Of a stretch of DNA of 64,000 bases, positions 51,243-60,800 are shown piece by piece. The stretch comes from Candidatus Rifleibacteriota bacterium (GTDB lineage Bacteria > Muiribacteriota > Ozemobacteria > Ozemobacterales > Ozemobacteraceae). Below the pieces are notes generated by a model that was not told the DNA's origin, did no database searches, and worked only from the letters and a program-made list of their open reading frames with translations. Numbering within the stretch: the first letter of the stretch is position 1; each line of letters starts with the position of its first letter. The position numbers and the translations under genes are program-made. The DNA is taken from NCBI GenBank assembly GCA_015233565.1, contig JADFXM010000001.1:310001-374000 (forward strand), read 5' to 3'.

Positions 51243-52352
51243 GTGTACAAATGTAATAAAACACTTAATGTTGAAATAGAATCCTTTTTAAGCCTGTCGC
51301 AGGATTGGGACGAACTCCTTGAATCAAGCCGGCATAAAAGCTTATTTCTTACATGGACCTGGATAAAAAGTTGGTTATACAATTTTCAGAATGGTGGGAT
51401 AGAACATATTGCAGTTGTACGTAATGAAGGAAGAATCGTTGGAATTGCGCCATTTGAGCTTTTCAGGAGGAAATTTTTCCGTTCCGAGCTCAGATTTATA
51501 GGACAAACTTATTCCTACAGTCTTGGATTTATTGCCAAAATTGGCATGGAAGCTACAATCTACGATGCAATCTGGGATTTTGTGTTTAAAGAGGCCTTGA
51601 GAAAAAAGTATTTCATTTCACTTCGTCATTTAAGGGAAGATTCTGTTTTTGAAGAATCTTTAAAAAAAAAGGTAGAATACTACAACTTTGCAATGGAATC
51701 AGACAATTTCGACCCATCGAAGATTCTGACCCTTCCTTCTGATTTTGAGAAATATTTAACTTTCCAGATTACTTCCAAAAAGTTCAGAAAGAGTCTGAGA
51801 AATGATCTGAATAAAATTGACAACGGCCATTGGGATTTTTTCTTTGCACCAAATTCAATGATCGATGTTTATTTGGCAATTTTGTTTAAATTTCACATTG
51901 AAGATATGAGTGCAAGAGGTGTTCATTCATTTCTTTTCCAAAAAGAGATTCGAGAGCATTTTTTTCAGATTGTAAAAGAATTTGCGAAGAGAAGCCAGTT
52001 AAGGCTTGCTGTATTAAATTTAGATGGATCTACTGTGGCGGTATTACTAGGAATTGCCTTACAAAAGCGTTTTTATTCTCTTATAATGGGTATAGATCAT
52101 CGTGTTCGCAAGAAAAATCACATGTTTAATTTTTGTTTTCTAATTCATTCGTTATGCATTAAACACTCAATTTTTGAAGGTTTTGAGGCCTATGATTTTC
52201 TGGGTGGTGGTTCCAAATATAAAATGAAAATGGGAGCTCAGGAAGCAGACGGAAGAAGAGTAATTGTATATCGGTCGAATTGGAATAAAATTTGGATAGG
52301 CATTGCAGAAAAGTTGCTTGATTTGCGAGAAAATTTTTTTTCAATTAGATAG
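51243..52352 (+). CDS. FemAB/CelD-like GNAT acyltransferase
   Basis: 369 residues of the CelD/BcsL type (double GNAT fold). Indicators are the N-terminal SLFLTWTWIKSWLYNF, ELRFIG and the C-terminal block IKHSIFEGFEAYDFLGGGSKYKMKMG, which is the family hallmark. Such proteins transfer an acyl or aminoacyl group and often sit in polysaccharide clusters. Start GTG at 51243 with AAGGAG about 15 bases upstream, immediately after the previous stop. Confidence 0.8.
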   Translation: MYKCNKTLNVEIESFLSLSQDWDELLESSRHKSLFLTWTWIKSWLYNFQNGGIEHIAVVRNEGRIVGIAPFELFRRKFFRSELRFIGQTYSYSLGFIAKIGMEATIYDAIWDFVFKEALRKKYFISLRHLREDSVFEESLKKKVEYYNFAMESDNFDPSKILTLPSDFEKYLTFQITSKKFRKSLRNDLNKIDNGHWDFFFAPNSMIDVYLAILFKFHIEDMSARGVHSFLFQKEIREHFFQIVKEFAKRSQLRLAVLNLDGSTVAVLLGIALQKRFYSLIMGIDHRVRKKNHMFNFCFLIHSLCIKHSIFEGFEAYDFLGGGSKYKMKMGAQEADGRRVIVYRSNWNKIWIGIAEKLLDLRENFFSIR

Positions 52353-52489
52353 GCCGGACAACTATTTCAGGAAGCCGAACAAATTTAGGGAAAATTTGCT
52401 TCAGATTTGCCTTTAATGTGGCAAAGGAATCTTTCCGAAATTAAGGGATGATCTGATTGGTTTAAAAGCGGCTTGGCAAGGGAGAAACT

Positions 52490-53455
52490 ATGCCGAAAGT
52501 TTCAGTTGTTATACCAAATTATAATCATGCCAGATTTCTGGCAAGAAGAATTGAAAGCATCCTTCAACAATCTTTCCAGGATTTGGAAATTATTATCTTG
52601 GATGATGATTCCAATGATGGCAGCCGGGAGATAATATCTGATTATAAGAAAAAATGTCCGCAAATTCGAACGTATTTCAATGACCAAAACAGCAAAAGTG
52701 CTTTTAAACAATGGGATTTGGGGGTTCAAAAGTCGCTTGGAGAATATCTTTGGATTGCAGAATCGGATGATTATGCTGAGAAGGAATTTTTAGCTGATAC
52801 GGTATCAGTTTTGGAAAAAAATCCAGGGGTTGGGATTGTGTACTGTGAGTCAAAAATCGTGGATGAATTCGATAATATTTTATCAGAGGTCTCTCATCAA
52901 AAGCCTTTTTTATCTCCGCATTGGGACAAATGGAAAAAAAATTACATTAACCAAGGGAAGAAGGAACTGGCTTCCTGTCTTTATTTGAATAACACGATAA
53001 ATAACGCAAGTTCCGTATTATTTCGAAAAAATATCTATCTGGAAGCCGGACAAGCGGATCAATCAATGATATTTTGTGGTGATTGGTATTTGTACATTAG
53101 AATGCTTATGATTTCTGATGTGGCCTACATTGCAAGGGTACATAATAATTTGCGGGTACACTCTGGCTCGACAAGATTCCGGTATTTCGATAATGAAATT
53201 TATTTTAAGGAATTAATGAGAATTTATGCTTTTTTAGGGAAAACCATGAAGTTGGATAATAAACAGCGGAAAGAAATGTCGGGTTTGTTTTCCGGCCTTC
53301 TTTTGCGGAAACTTTTTAGGCGTTTTTCAATCTCAAGGAAATTATATCGCGAAATAAAAAGATTCGATCCTTATTTTGAATTCCATGCTATCGATTATTT
53401 CGCAAAAAAAATTTGGGATCGTGGAAAGGAGCGATTGGAAAGAGTTGTTGCGTGA
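52490..53455 (+). CDS. Family 2 glycosyltransferase
   Basis: 321 residues: VSVVIPNYNHARFLARRIES, IIILDDDSNDGSREII, SLGEYLWIAESDDYAEKEFL (the DxD equivalent is ESDD) and FCGDWYLYIRMLM. GT-A fold enzyme using a nucleotide sugar. Clear RBS AAGGGAG. Last gene of the polysaccharide cluster, 45 bases before the cobalamin sensor gene. Confidence 0.85.
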   Translation: MPKVSVVIPNYNHARFLARRIESILQQSFQDLEIIILDDDSNDGSREIISDYKKKCPQIRTYFNDQNSKSAFKQWDLGVQKSLGEYLWIAESDDYAEKEFLADTVSVLEKNPGVGIVYCESKIVDEFDNILSEVSHQKPFLSPHWDKWKKNYINQGKKELASCLYLNNTINNASSVLFRKNIYLEAGQADQSMIFCGDWYLYIRMLMISDVAYIARVHNNLRVHSGSTRFRYFDNEIYFKELMRIYAFLGKTMKLDNKQRKEMSGLFSGLLLRKLFRRFSISRKLYREIKRFDPYFEFHAIDYFAKKIWDRGKERLERVVA

Positions 53456-53500
53456 TATTTTTTTTTAAAGTAGAATTTTACAAAAGGGGGTTTTTATTTT

Positions 53501-54184
53501 GTGGTTCTTCCAACAACGCCTTACCCATTTGAATCTACTCCTGAAGGGGAATTAATTATTTCAGAAACTCTTTATTTGGAATATTTCAAAGCATTGAGTA
53601 CTGGGAATATCGAACTATGTACGCAAATAGTTCGTGAGCTTCTAGAAAATGATATTGAAATAAAAAATCTATACCAATCTCTTTTTCAGCGATCGCTTTA
53701 TCAGATTGGGCAGATGTGGGAAATGAACCTTTGTTCAGTTTCAGTTGAACATCTTGCTACAGCAATTACTGAAAGGATGTTTTCGCTTGTTTATCCCCGG
53801 ATTTTTTTTGGATATCCAAAAGAAAAAAAAGTGGTAATTTCTTGTATTCAGGGTGAGCTTCATCAAATTGGGGCTAGAATGGTTGCCGACATTTTTGAAA
53901 TTAACAAATGGGATGCAATTTTTCTTGGGGCAAACACACCAACCGATGATTTATTTAATTTCATCAGTTCCAAGCGACCTAATGCGGTCGGGCTTTCCAT
54001 GAGCATCTATTTCCATTTCCCGGTTTTATTAGAGATTATTGAAAAGTTGTATAATAATTTTCCAACGCTTACAATTTTTGTGGGTGGACAAGGATTGAAA
54101 CAAACCTCTAGTTTAGATTTTGGTAAGAATACGGGTATAATTTATCTCGAGTCGCTTGAAAAACTTGAAGAACACCTAAAATGA
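53501..54184 (+). CDS. CarH-like cobalamin-binding sensor protein
   Basis: 227 residues. The first half is a four-helix cap with the MWEMNLCSVSVEHLATAI motif: Trp73, Glu83 and His84 match the W, E and H that contact adenosylcobalamin in CarH-type light sensors. The second half is a Rossmann B12 domain whose His loop reads GELHQIG (Glu119-x-His121-x2-Gly124; the usual first residue is Asp). No DNA-binding MerR domain is attached. The gene overlaps the next one (histidine kinase) by four bases (ATGA), so the sensor presumably signals to that kinase. Start GTG at 53501. Confidence 0.75.
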   Translation: MVLPTTPYPFESTPEGELIISETLYLEYFKALSTGNIELCTQIVRELLENDIEIKNLYQSLFQRSLYQIGQMWEMNLCSVSVEHLATAITERMFSLVYPRIFFGYPKEKKVVISCIQGELHQIGARMVADIFEINKWDAIFLGANTPTDDLFNFISSKRPNAVGLSMSIYFHFPVLLEIIEKLYNNFPTLTIFVGGQGLKQTSSLDFGKNTGIIYLESLEKLEEHLK

Positions 54185-55302
54185 TGGACATTTCCAATAG
54201 AAAACCTCAAGATTTTGTTTTTGACTTTATTAACTTGAAATCAAAAATTCTTTTTCTGATTTTTTCACCAAATGGCAGAATCTTTCAGGGAAATGAATTC
54301 GCTCGAAAAAGATTTGGAGATCCTATTGATCAGAAAACTTATAAAGATATTTTCGTTGCTTTTCCTCTCCCAGAAACTTTTTCGGAATTTCTGAGCAGCC
54401 ATTCACCAGAGAAAGCCTATTCAATTAGTGATTTATCCAATATTCCAGAGACTTTTTACTTCCATTTTGAAATTTCCGAAGAAAAGATTTATGCAATCGG
54501 GGAAAGAAATGCCGGTGAACTTGCATCAGCGCAAATAGCCCTCTTGAGGCTAAATACTGAAAATTCAAGCTTGTCCAGGGAGTTGTATAAGAAAAATAGC
54601 GAATTGAAACAACTTGATGAAATTAAAAACCGTTTGCTGGGAATTGCCGCGCATGATCTTAGGGGCCCCGCCGGTGTAATTCTTGGATTTTGCGAATTGC
54701 TTCAAGAACAATTGACTCCTGATAGTGCTGGTTTGGAATTTTTAAGTGAAATTCGAGGATGCGCAGAATTTCAACTCCGATTGGTGTCTGATGTTCTTGA
54801 TTATTCAAAAATAGAAGCTGGGAAAATTGATTTAAAATTTAGAATGGTAGATATTTCTGCTATTCTTGAAGACAATTTGAAGTTTCACCGACTCCTCAGC
54901 AGAAAAAAAGAAATAATCATCGAAAACTTTTTCGAAAAGGGCCTTCCGCACATTCTTGCTGATCCTACCCGAATCACTCAGGTTCTGAACAATTTGATAT
55001 CCAATGCAATAAAGTATTCCTTCGAGAAAGGAAAAATTACTGTCAGATTATCCAGAGTCTCAGAGGAGTTCCAGATTGCGGTTGAAGATCAGGGCCCGGG
55101 TATCCCGGAAAAAGAGCTTAACTTACTTTTTAAACCTTTCAGTAGAACATCCGTCAGGCCTACAGCAGGAGAACCGTCTTCAGGTCTCGGATTAGCAATA
55201 GCACGAAAAATCATTCTGGAACACCACGGCCGAATATGGGTTGAAAGCCAGTTGGGAAAAGGAACAATTTTCACCTTCACTCTTCCCATCAGATCTAATT
55301 AA
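54181..55302 (+). CDS. Sensor histidine kinase paired with the cobalamin sensor
   Basis: 373 residues without membrane segments. Residues about 15-105 look like a PAS-type domain. A coiled coil (LRLNTENSSLSRELYKKNSE) leads to the HisKA domain with His158 (GIAAHDLRGPAG). N box LNNLISNAIKYS, G1 VEDQGPGIPE and G2 GLGLAIARKI of the HATPase are all present. A cytoplasmic kinase fits a soluble cobalamin sensor as its partner. No response regulator is encoded near, so its target is unknown. Confidence 0.85.
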   Translation: MMDISNRKPQDFVFDFINLKSKILFLIFSPNGRIFQGNEFARKRFGDPIDQKTYKDIFVAFPLPETFSEFLSSHSPEKAYSISDLSNIPETFYFHFEISEEKIYAIGERNAGELASAQIALLRLNTENSSLSRELYKKNSELKQLDEIKNRLLGIAAHDLRGPAGVILGFCELLQEQLTPDSAGLEFLSEIRGCAEFQLRLVSDVLDYSKIEAGKIDLKFRMVDISAILEDNLKFHRLLSRKKEIIIENFFEKGLPHILADPTRITQVLNNLISNAIKYSFEKGKITVRLSRVSEEFQIAVEDQGPGIPEKELNLLFKPFSRTSVRPTAGEPSSGLGLAIARKIILEHHGRIWVESQLGKGTIFTFTLPIRSN

Positions 55303-55460
55303 GGAGTATTTCCTATAAACAGAGAAGAATTAATGGTGAAGGCTAAAAAAATCCCTGTTCCATGCGCCTCTTCAGCCAGCAGTATCACCTACTCGACATT
55401 GGAAAACAAGACTCTACTGTTTATTAGCTTCCGCATAGGTCAATCAAAGGAGAACGATAC

Positions 55461-56204
55461 GTGGAACGGCGAATTATTGAGATTGGTGGAACTTCAATTC
55501 CGGCATTGATCTATTATCCTTGCGAACCTTACCACCAGAATGAATGTGGAAATAATTTCCCCAATTGTTCGAAAATACGGCGTCTGGTCGTTGTTTTTCA
55601 TGGGCTTGGAGGGTCCAAGGAAATACAAAAAAAAGAACTTGAGTTCTTGGCTAACGCTGGATTTACTGCGGTTGCGATTGATGCGCCTCATCATGGAGAA
55701 CGGCGAAGTTCGTTCCTGGACGAAATAGATCTGGAAAAAAATCCCGAATGTCGACATCAACTCTTTATTAGGTTGGTAAGTCAGGCTTCTGAAGAGATCC
55801 CTCATTTGATAACGTACTTTCGCAACGAGGGATTTGACCGAATAGCGGTAGCTGGCATTTCTCTCGGTGCGTATACTGCTTTCGGAAGTGTCCTTTACCA
55901 GCCTTATCCGGATGCCCTAATCCCCTTGCTTGGTTCCCCCGATTGGGGGATTTCCAATTCGCCGCATAAGCACCTTGATCGCTTCTCCCGGATTCCAATT
56001 ATGGCAGTGGTGGCTGGGAAGGATACTGTTGTGCTACCTGGGCCATGTCGAGGCTTGTTTTCAGCGATGTTTGAAAATGGCATGTTTGATTTGAATCAAG
56101 TGAAACTTCTGGAATACCCATATTCAGAACATTTCATGCGTGGGGAAGATTGGGATGACGCCTGGAGACAGATCATCGCTTTTCTGAAACAGTTCCTGGT
56201 CTGA
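55461..56204 (+). CDS. Alpha/beta hydrolase
   Basis: 247 residues: oxyanion motif VVFHGLGGSKE, APHHGER, nucleophile elbow GISLGA (Ser134), acid Asp188 in AGKDTVV and His224 in PYSEHFM form a complete Ser-Asp-His triad. This is the general fold of the dienelactone/YitV-type hydrolases; the substrate cannot be told. Start GTG at 55461 with AAAGGAG upstream. Confidence 0.82.
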   Translation: MERRIIEIGGTSIPALIYYPCEPYHQNECGNNFPNCSKIRRLVVVFHGLGGSKEIQKKELEFLANAGFTAVAIDAPHHGERRSSFLDEIDLEKNPECRHQLFIRLVSQASEEIPHLITYFRNEGFDRIAVAGISLGAYTAFGSVLYQPYPDALIPLLGSPDWGISNSPHKHLDRFSRIPIMAVVAGKDTVVLPGPCRGLFSAMFENGMFDLNQVKLLEYPYSEHFMRGEDWDDAWRQIIAFLKQFLV

Positions 56205-56774
56205 AGGAGAGTTGCTGGAATTTCCCCCGTTGGATATTTTTCATCTTGAAATTGATGTTCCAACGAGAGAATGATCTAAAATCATTAATAGAAAATAAAA
56301 AGAAAGTGGTTTTTCAAAAAGTGCGTAGCCAGTATTTCATTAGAGTAAAAATCTCTGTTGAAGACTGTTTCAGAAGTTTCATACCATTTTTAGAAAAAGT
56401 TCCCATTTTTGCACTTTGATTAGCTTCAACACTGCACCAATTGAGAATACGCACATGGAACATCCGTTGAAACAAGGGTCAGATTTCCCAATCTCAGAAT
56501 TCCAATTCCCGAGGATATAGTCTTGAGACCATTTTCCCAAAGCCTGAAAACGTGAACTCGTTTGGATAAGATTCCTGCCTTAACTTTTGGATTATTTGGT
56601 CTCAAAACAAAATTCGGGCTGAAAACTTTTTAATCTCTACGGAATCGGCTTTTGAAGCTGAGCAATCGAAGAAAAAGAAGTTTACGACAACAGGAATTCT
56701 GAATCTCGGGGATTCAAATTTTATACCATTTTTTCGATTGATGAAGCGCTAGCTTGCTTTGAAATTGGTATAAC
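56205..56774. other. Spacer with dispersed repeat copies
   Basis: About 570 bases without a supported gene. It contains R2 copy A (56702-56763) and an element (56598-56704) similar to 61725-61828. The remainder looks like degraded sequence. Confidence 0.5.
56702..56763. repeat. Dispersed repeat R2, copy A
   Basis: 62 bases matching 61632-61692: both have AATCTCGGGGATT, then AAATTT, then CATTTTTTCGATTGATGAA and CTTGCTTTG. Confidence 0.85.
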
Positions 56775-56818
56775 TAAAAAAAACAAATCCCCATCCGTTT
56801 TTTCCGGAAGGGGATTTG
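56775..56818 (-). terminator. Rho-independent terminator of the SDR-thiolase operon
   Basis: Minus-strand reading: CAAATCCCC (56818-56810) pairs with GGGGATTTG (56792-56784), with additional inner pairing, and is followed by a run of Ts (56783-56775). It lies about 70 bases past the thiolase stop. Confidence 0.88.
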
Positions 56819-56889
56819 GTCTTTATTGTGTCTGGGAAGATTTCCAGACAATCTTTTGGATTCTTTGCGGGGAGAACCTAGTGGGTGAT

Positions 56890-58143
56890 CTATTTGATGC
56901 GTCGGAGAACGCTGACACAGTTGGTTACCGCAGAACCGCCGACGTTGAAAGTCACGCCAACTTTGGGGGTCTTTTTCTTCGGAGCGAGACCGATGGGTTC
57001 GCCAATCAGCTGCTTGTAAAGCAAAGCATGCATGGAAGCGCCGGTGGCACCAACCGGATGTCCTTTTGCTTTCAAGCCGCCGGAAAGGTTCACGCACACC
57101 TTTTCGTCATCAGCCGTAAATCGGCCTGCGGCGTAATCGAACCCGGCCCGGCCGTGTTCGGAAAGTCCCAATGCTTCGGTTGTGAGGAGCTGGTTGATCG
57201 TGAAGCAATCATGCACTTCAGCAATATCTACTTGGTTGATATTTATTCGGGCTTCCTTGAAGGCTTTTGCTACAGCATCCTGACCTGCTTCGAGGACATA
57301 TTTATTGGGACGTCGGGACATGGGTAGATACTCGGCTGAATGTCCAATTCCTGCGATCTCGACGACTTTTTGCTTTGTAGCCATGGCATTTTCAGTGCTA
57401 GAGAGTATTACTGCGGCTGCGCCGTCGGTAACCAGGGAGCAGTCATGAATTCGTAATGGAGGAGCTATCATTATGTTTGATCCCCTGCCCGTTTCTGGTA
57501 AAGCGAGAATGGCTTCAGCTGTAGAAGGACCATTCTGGACATGCGCTAGGGGGTTGAAAGATGCGTTCCGGTAGCAAAGTGCTGCAACGTGAGCCAGTTG
57601 GTTTCGGAGATCGCTTTCGGAAATTTGATAATGCTCAGCATAAGCTTTGGCAAGCTCAGCAAACAAACTGGGGAAAGTCGCACCTTTTCCGCCTTCTTCA
57701 GGGAAGTAAGAAGAGGTGGCCAAGGTGGCTGTCATCGATGGCGTATCCACCATATTCATCTTTTCAACGCCTATGACGAGAACATTTTTGTATCGGCCGG
57801 CCTCAATGGCATAGGCTGCGTCGTAAATGGCTACGGAGGAAGAAGCACAGGCGCATTCCGTCCGAGTCATGGGCTTGAAGCGGAGTGCAGGATCGATAGC
57901 GACGGCGATAGGAGCAACGTGTTCCTGATTGACGAAGCGCGAAGGCGAACAAGAACCGATCCAAACCGCATCGATATCTCTGGCTTCGAGACCTGAATCC
58001 TTGATGGCGCCCTGTCCTGCTTCGATTATGAGATCGTAGTATGACTTGAGATCGATTTTCTTTTTGAAGGAGATCATGTCCTTGATTTCTATCAAGGATC
58101 CGAACTTGCTGTTATATGCTCCGATAATGCTAACTTTACTCAT
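56890..58143 (-). CDS. Thiolase-family protein (SCP-x/lipid-transfer type)
   Basis: 417 residues. The probable acyl Cys lies in TRTECACASSSVA (Cys99), the AEVHDCFTINQL block carries the first His, and LKAKGHPVGATGASMH carries the GHPxGATG signature. This is the sterol-carrier/lipid-transfer type of thiolase rather than FadA. It could cleave or condense acyl-CoA. It has RBS AGAGGTG and is 15 bases downstream of the SDR gene in one minus-strand operon. Confidence 0.84.
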   Translation of the reverse strand: MSKVSIIGAYNSKFGSLIEIKDMISFKKKIDLKSYYDLIIEAGQGAIKDSGLEARDIDAVWIGSCSPSRFVNQEHVAPIAVAIDPALRFKPMTRTECACASSSVAIYDAAYAIEAGRYKNVLVIGVEKMNMVDTPSMTATLATSSYFPEEGGKGATFPSLFAELAKAYAEHYQISESDLRNQLAHVAALCYRNASFNPLAHVQNGPSTAEAILALPETGRGSNIMIAPPLRIHDCSLVTDGAAAVILSSTENAMATKQKVVEIAGIGHSAEYLPMSRRPNKYVLEAGQDAVAKAFKEARININQVDIAEVHDCFTINQLLTTEALGLSEHGRAGFDYAAGRFTADDEKVCVNLSGGLKAKGHPVGATGASMHALLYKQLIGEPIGLAPKKKTPKVGVTFNVGGSAVTNCVSVLRRIK

Positions 58144-58158
58144 GGTGTCACCTCTTTC

Positions 58159-58950
58159 TTACTTGGCCAGACCGCTGGAAATCAGCCCACCGGTGATTTC
58201 CAGGCATGTCGCGTCAACCGCTTCATTTTGCGCTGCAAAAGCGATAATGTCTGCAATTTCTTGGGGTTCGATTAGTCGGTTGATATGCACACCCTTCAGA
58301 ATTCCACTAAGGGCTTCCTGGTTCATGCCTTTTACCATCGGAGTGCCGACATAACCCGGAGCGATTGCAACGCATCGAATATTCTGGATTCCGCGCATCT
58401 GGAATTCCCCTACTATTATTTTCGGCCAGAGTGCAATGGCTGCTTTAGTAGAAGAATAATTGAGTTGTCCAGTCTGTCCGACTTTGTTTACTGAGGATAT
58501 CGGAACTAACAAACCCTTGTATCCGTTATTTACCATTCGAATCGCGGCTTCCCGGAGAGTGATAAAGCTGCCAACGAGGTTGACATCTACAACAGCTTTG
58601 AACTGGTCGGTTGTCATTGCTTTTTTTACCTTGCCAGTATCTTTATCGGTGTTGATCATCAGACCATCTTTAATGATTCCAGCGCTGGAAACGCAAATGT
58701 TTATCTGTCCAAATTTCTCGATCGCCAGATCCATGAGATTGGCCACCTCTTCATCGCTTGTAACATTGCATCGCGCAAAGGCCGCCTGGCCTCCAGCGGC
58801 GATGATTTCGCCGGCGACTTTTTCAAGTCCCTTCGCATCCATGTCACCGATAACGATTTTTGCGCCCTTTGCGGCCAAAGACCGGGCGACGGCTTCACCG
58901 ATGCCACTCGCACCACCAGTAATAACTACAACTGAGTTCTTCAAATCCAT
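58159..58950 (-). CDS. Short-chain dehydrogenase/reductase, FabG/3-hydroxyacyl type
   Basis: 263 residues: NAD(P)-binding TGGASGIG (11-18), acidic Asp36 in the GDMDAKG loop which favours NAD, VSSAG in place of NNAG, catalytic Ser152/153, Tyr165 and Lys169 (YSSTK). Operon with a thiolase suggests a 3-hydroxyacyl-CoA dehydrogenase step, as in fatty-acid oxidation, or acetoacetyl-CoA reduction; no acyl-CoA dehydrogenase or hydratase is seen. RBS GGGAGTG. First gene of the operon. Confidence 0.84.
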   Translation of the reverse strand: MDLKNSVVVITGGASGIGEAVARSLAAKGAKIVIGDMDAKGLEKVAGEIIAAGGQAAFARCNVTSDEEVANLMDLAIEKFGQINICVSSAGIIKDGLMINTDKDTGKVKKAMTTDQFKAVVDVNLVGSFITLREAAIRMVNNGYKGLLVPISSVNKVGQTGQLNYSSTKAAIALWPKIIVGEFQMRGIQNIRCVAIAPGYVGTPMVKGMNQEALSGILKGVHINRLIEPQEIADIIAFAAQNEAVDATCLEITGGLISSGLAK

Positions 58951-59436
58951 GAGACACTCCCTTTCTTTTTGTCCATTGGTGGGAAAGGATTTTCCCTGAA
59001 CCTTATGGAATTTTCTTTTTAAATAGACTTTTCATTTGATTGATAAATTGATTTTGTGCGTTGCATTATTTAATTCTAGATTTGGCGGTTGTTATTTTAC
59101 CGTGATTTGATTATACCAGAAACAAGTTGTTTTTTCAAAGAAAATTTTGCATTGCAATATTTTTTTTTCTTATGACACTCTCAAATGTTTTCTCCAACAA
59201 TGTTTATATAAAATTAACCTCAAAAAAACATTCAGAATTTTGCAATTCTGGTAAGATTTAAATAGAATCCCATGGAAATGTTGTGATTGTCAACGATTTT
59301 AAACTTTTTTTTTTAAAGTTTCAGGTTAATATTGAAAATCTTGAGTACTTCTGGTATTCTTTTCAGCATGTAAAGATGATTTTGGCTTTATGAAATTTGA
59401 AAAGATGGCAATCTACGCTTTCGTAGGGAGGTTGAA
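58951..59436. other. Divergent intergenic region
   Basis: 486 AT-rich bases between the minus-strand SDR operon and the HD-GYP gene; it must hold both promoters. I see no convincing -35/-10 pair at consensus spacing. Poly-A and poly-T tracts occur at 59151-59172 and 59307-59316. Confidence 0.5.
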
Positions 59437-60699
59437 GTGATAAAAGAACCAAGAATTCAATTGAATCATTTGGTCAGCAGTCTTTCAGCAGCAGTTGATC
59501 TTGTCAGTCCAGTATTGGTTAATCATCACAAGCAGGTTGCCTACACCTCTTTTTGCCTCGCATCTGAACTTGGTATCCCAATGGAAGAGAAGAGTGAACT
59601 GGTCCTGGCAGGGCTTCTTCATGATATTGGTGCGGTTTCCTTGAAGGATCGCATGGATTACCTCAGATTTGAACTTGAAATCCCGCATCAACACTCAAGG
59701 TTGGGTTATTTTCTGCTTCGTATTTTTGAGCCTCTTTCAAATGTTTCCAAACTGATAAAATACCACCACGTGTTCTATGAAGACGGAAAAGGGCTTGAAT
59801 TCGAGGGAAATCCAGTCCCAAAAGGAAGTCATATTCTTCATTTGGCAGACAGGATCAGTGTTTTGTTTAAATTTGGCATTTCGCCTCTGTCACAAGCTCA
59901 AGGAATTGTGGATTCGATTGTTTCCCAGGACAACAGAATGTTTATGCCTGAGCTTACGGAGGCATTCAGAAAGGTTGCCACAAGAGAGTCTTTTTGGCTT
60001 GATCTTGGATCGAATAACATTGCTGAATTTCTCCAGAGAAGGGTCAGATACCGCACAATCGAACTTGATACCGAGGGTCTTCTGAAAATAGGCAACATTT
60101 TCAGACGCATAATTGATTTCAGAAGCCCCTTCACCGCGACCCACTCCAGTGGTGTGGCTGCAAGCGGGAAGGCGCTCGGAAAGCTTGCTCATTTTTCCTG
60201 GAGCGAGTGTCGGATGTTGAAAATTGCTGGCTTTTTGCACGATCTTGGCAAGCTTGCAGTGCCAACTGAGATCCTTGAAAAAACAGGGCCTTTGACCAAG
60301 GAAGAATTTAACGTAGTCAAGGCCCACACGTTTTTCACCTATCGGGTACTTGAGTCTATTGAAGACTTGAATACGATTACAAGCTGGGGAGCATTCCATC
60401 ACGAACGCCTTGACGGAAGTGGATATCCTTTTCATCTTGGGTCGGAAAACCTGCATTTGGGAGCTCGAATCATGGCTGTAGCAGATGTTTTTACGGCTAT
60501 CACTGAGGATCGTCCTTATAGAAAGGGTATGACAAGCGAAAGTGCTTTGAAAGTTCTAATCGGGATGGCGAAAAGTAAATCACTTGACGGTGATTTGGTT
60601 GAACTTCTCAAAGAAAACTATGACGAAATGAATTCAATCAGAAATGATGCTCAGGCAGATTCAATTAACGAATATCGCGAATTCTGGAGTCAGCTATGA
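59437..60699 (+). CDS. Dual-HD HD-GYP domain protein
   Basis: 420 residues. An N-terminal HD domain (His62-Asp63 in LLHDIGAVSL, then YHHVFYEDGKG) is followed by a canonical HD-GYP domain: HSSGVA, FLHDLGKLAVP (His268-Asp269), the GYP motif HHERLDGSGYP (321-331) and ADVFTAITEDRPYR. HD-GYP proteins hydrolyse cyclic di-GMP. The N-terminal copy keeps metal ligands but lacks the GYP motif. No receiver or membrane domain. Start GTG at 59437 after GGGAGG. In this genome it may regulate adhesion through the Tad pilus or polysaccharide; that is inference. Confidence 0.85.
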   Translation: MIKEPRIQLNHLVSSLSAAVDLVSPVLVNHHKQVAYTSFCLASELGIPMEEKSELVLAGLLHDIGAVSLKDRMDYLRFELEIPHQHSRLGYFLLRIFEPLSNVSKLIKYHHVFYEDGKGLEFEGNPVPKGSHILHLADRISVLFKFGISPLSQAQGIVDSIVSQDNRMFMPELTEAFRKVATRESFWLDLGSNNIAEFLQRRVRYRTIELDTEGLLKIGNIFRRIIDFRSPFTATHSSGVAASGKALGKLAHFSWSECRMLKIAGFLHDLGKLAVPTEILEKTGPLTKEEFNVVKAHTFFTYRVLESIEDLNTITSWGAFHHERLDGSGYPFHLGSENLHLGARIMAVADVFTAITEDRPYRKGMTSESALKVLIGMAKSKSLDGDLVELLKENYDEMNSIRNDAQADSINEYREFWSQL

Positions 60700-60797
60700 G
60701 AGTTAAGGTGAGTATCTTACAACCAGCCCATCGGCTGGAACTCTGACCTTGACGACGGTGAGTCAGCTATGACGACTATGTTGAGTTCCCTACAACC
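60688..60797 (+). repeat. Imperfect direct repeats around a hairpin
   Basis: AGTCAGCTATGA...TGAGT...TACAACC occurs at 60688-60724 (over the HD-GYP stop) and at 60761-60797. Between them CCAGCC-CATC-GGCTGG (60723-60738) is a perfect hairpin with a four-base loop. Could be a structured 3-prime region. Confidence 0.65.
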
Positions 60798-60800
60798 TTG

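Noticed and set aside
55333-55509. 58-codon frame between the kinase and the hydrolase
   Set aside because: It overlaps the hydrolase start in another frame and has no ribosome site at a usable distance.
57561-57996. Plus-strand frames opposite the thiolase
   Set aside because: They are antisense to a gene with clear catalytic motifs and have no domain of their own.
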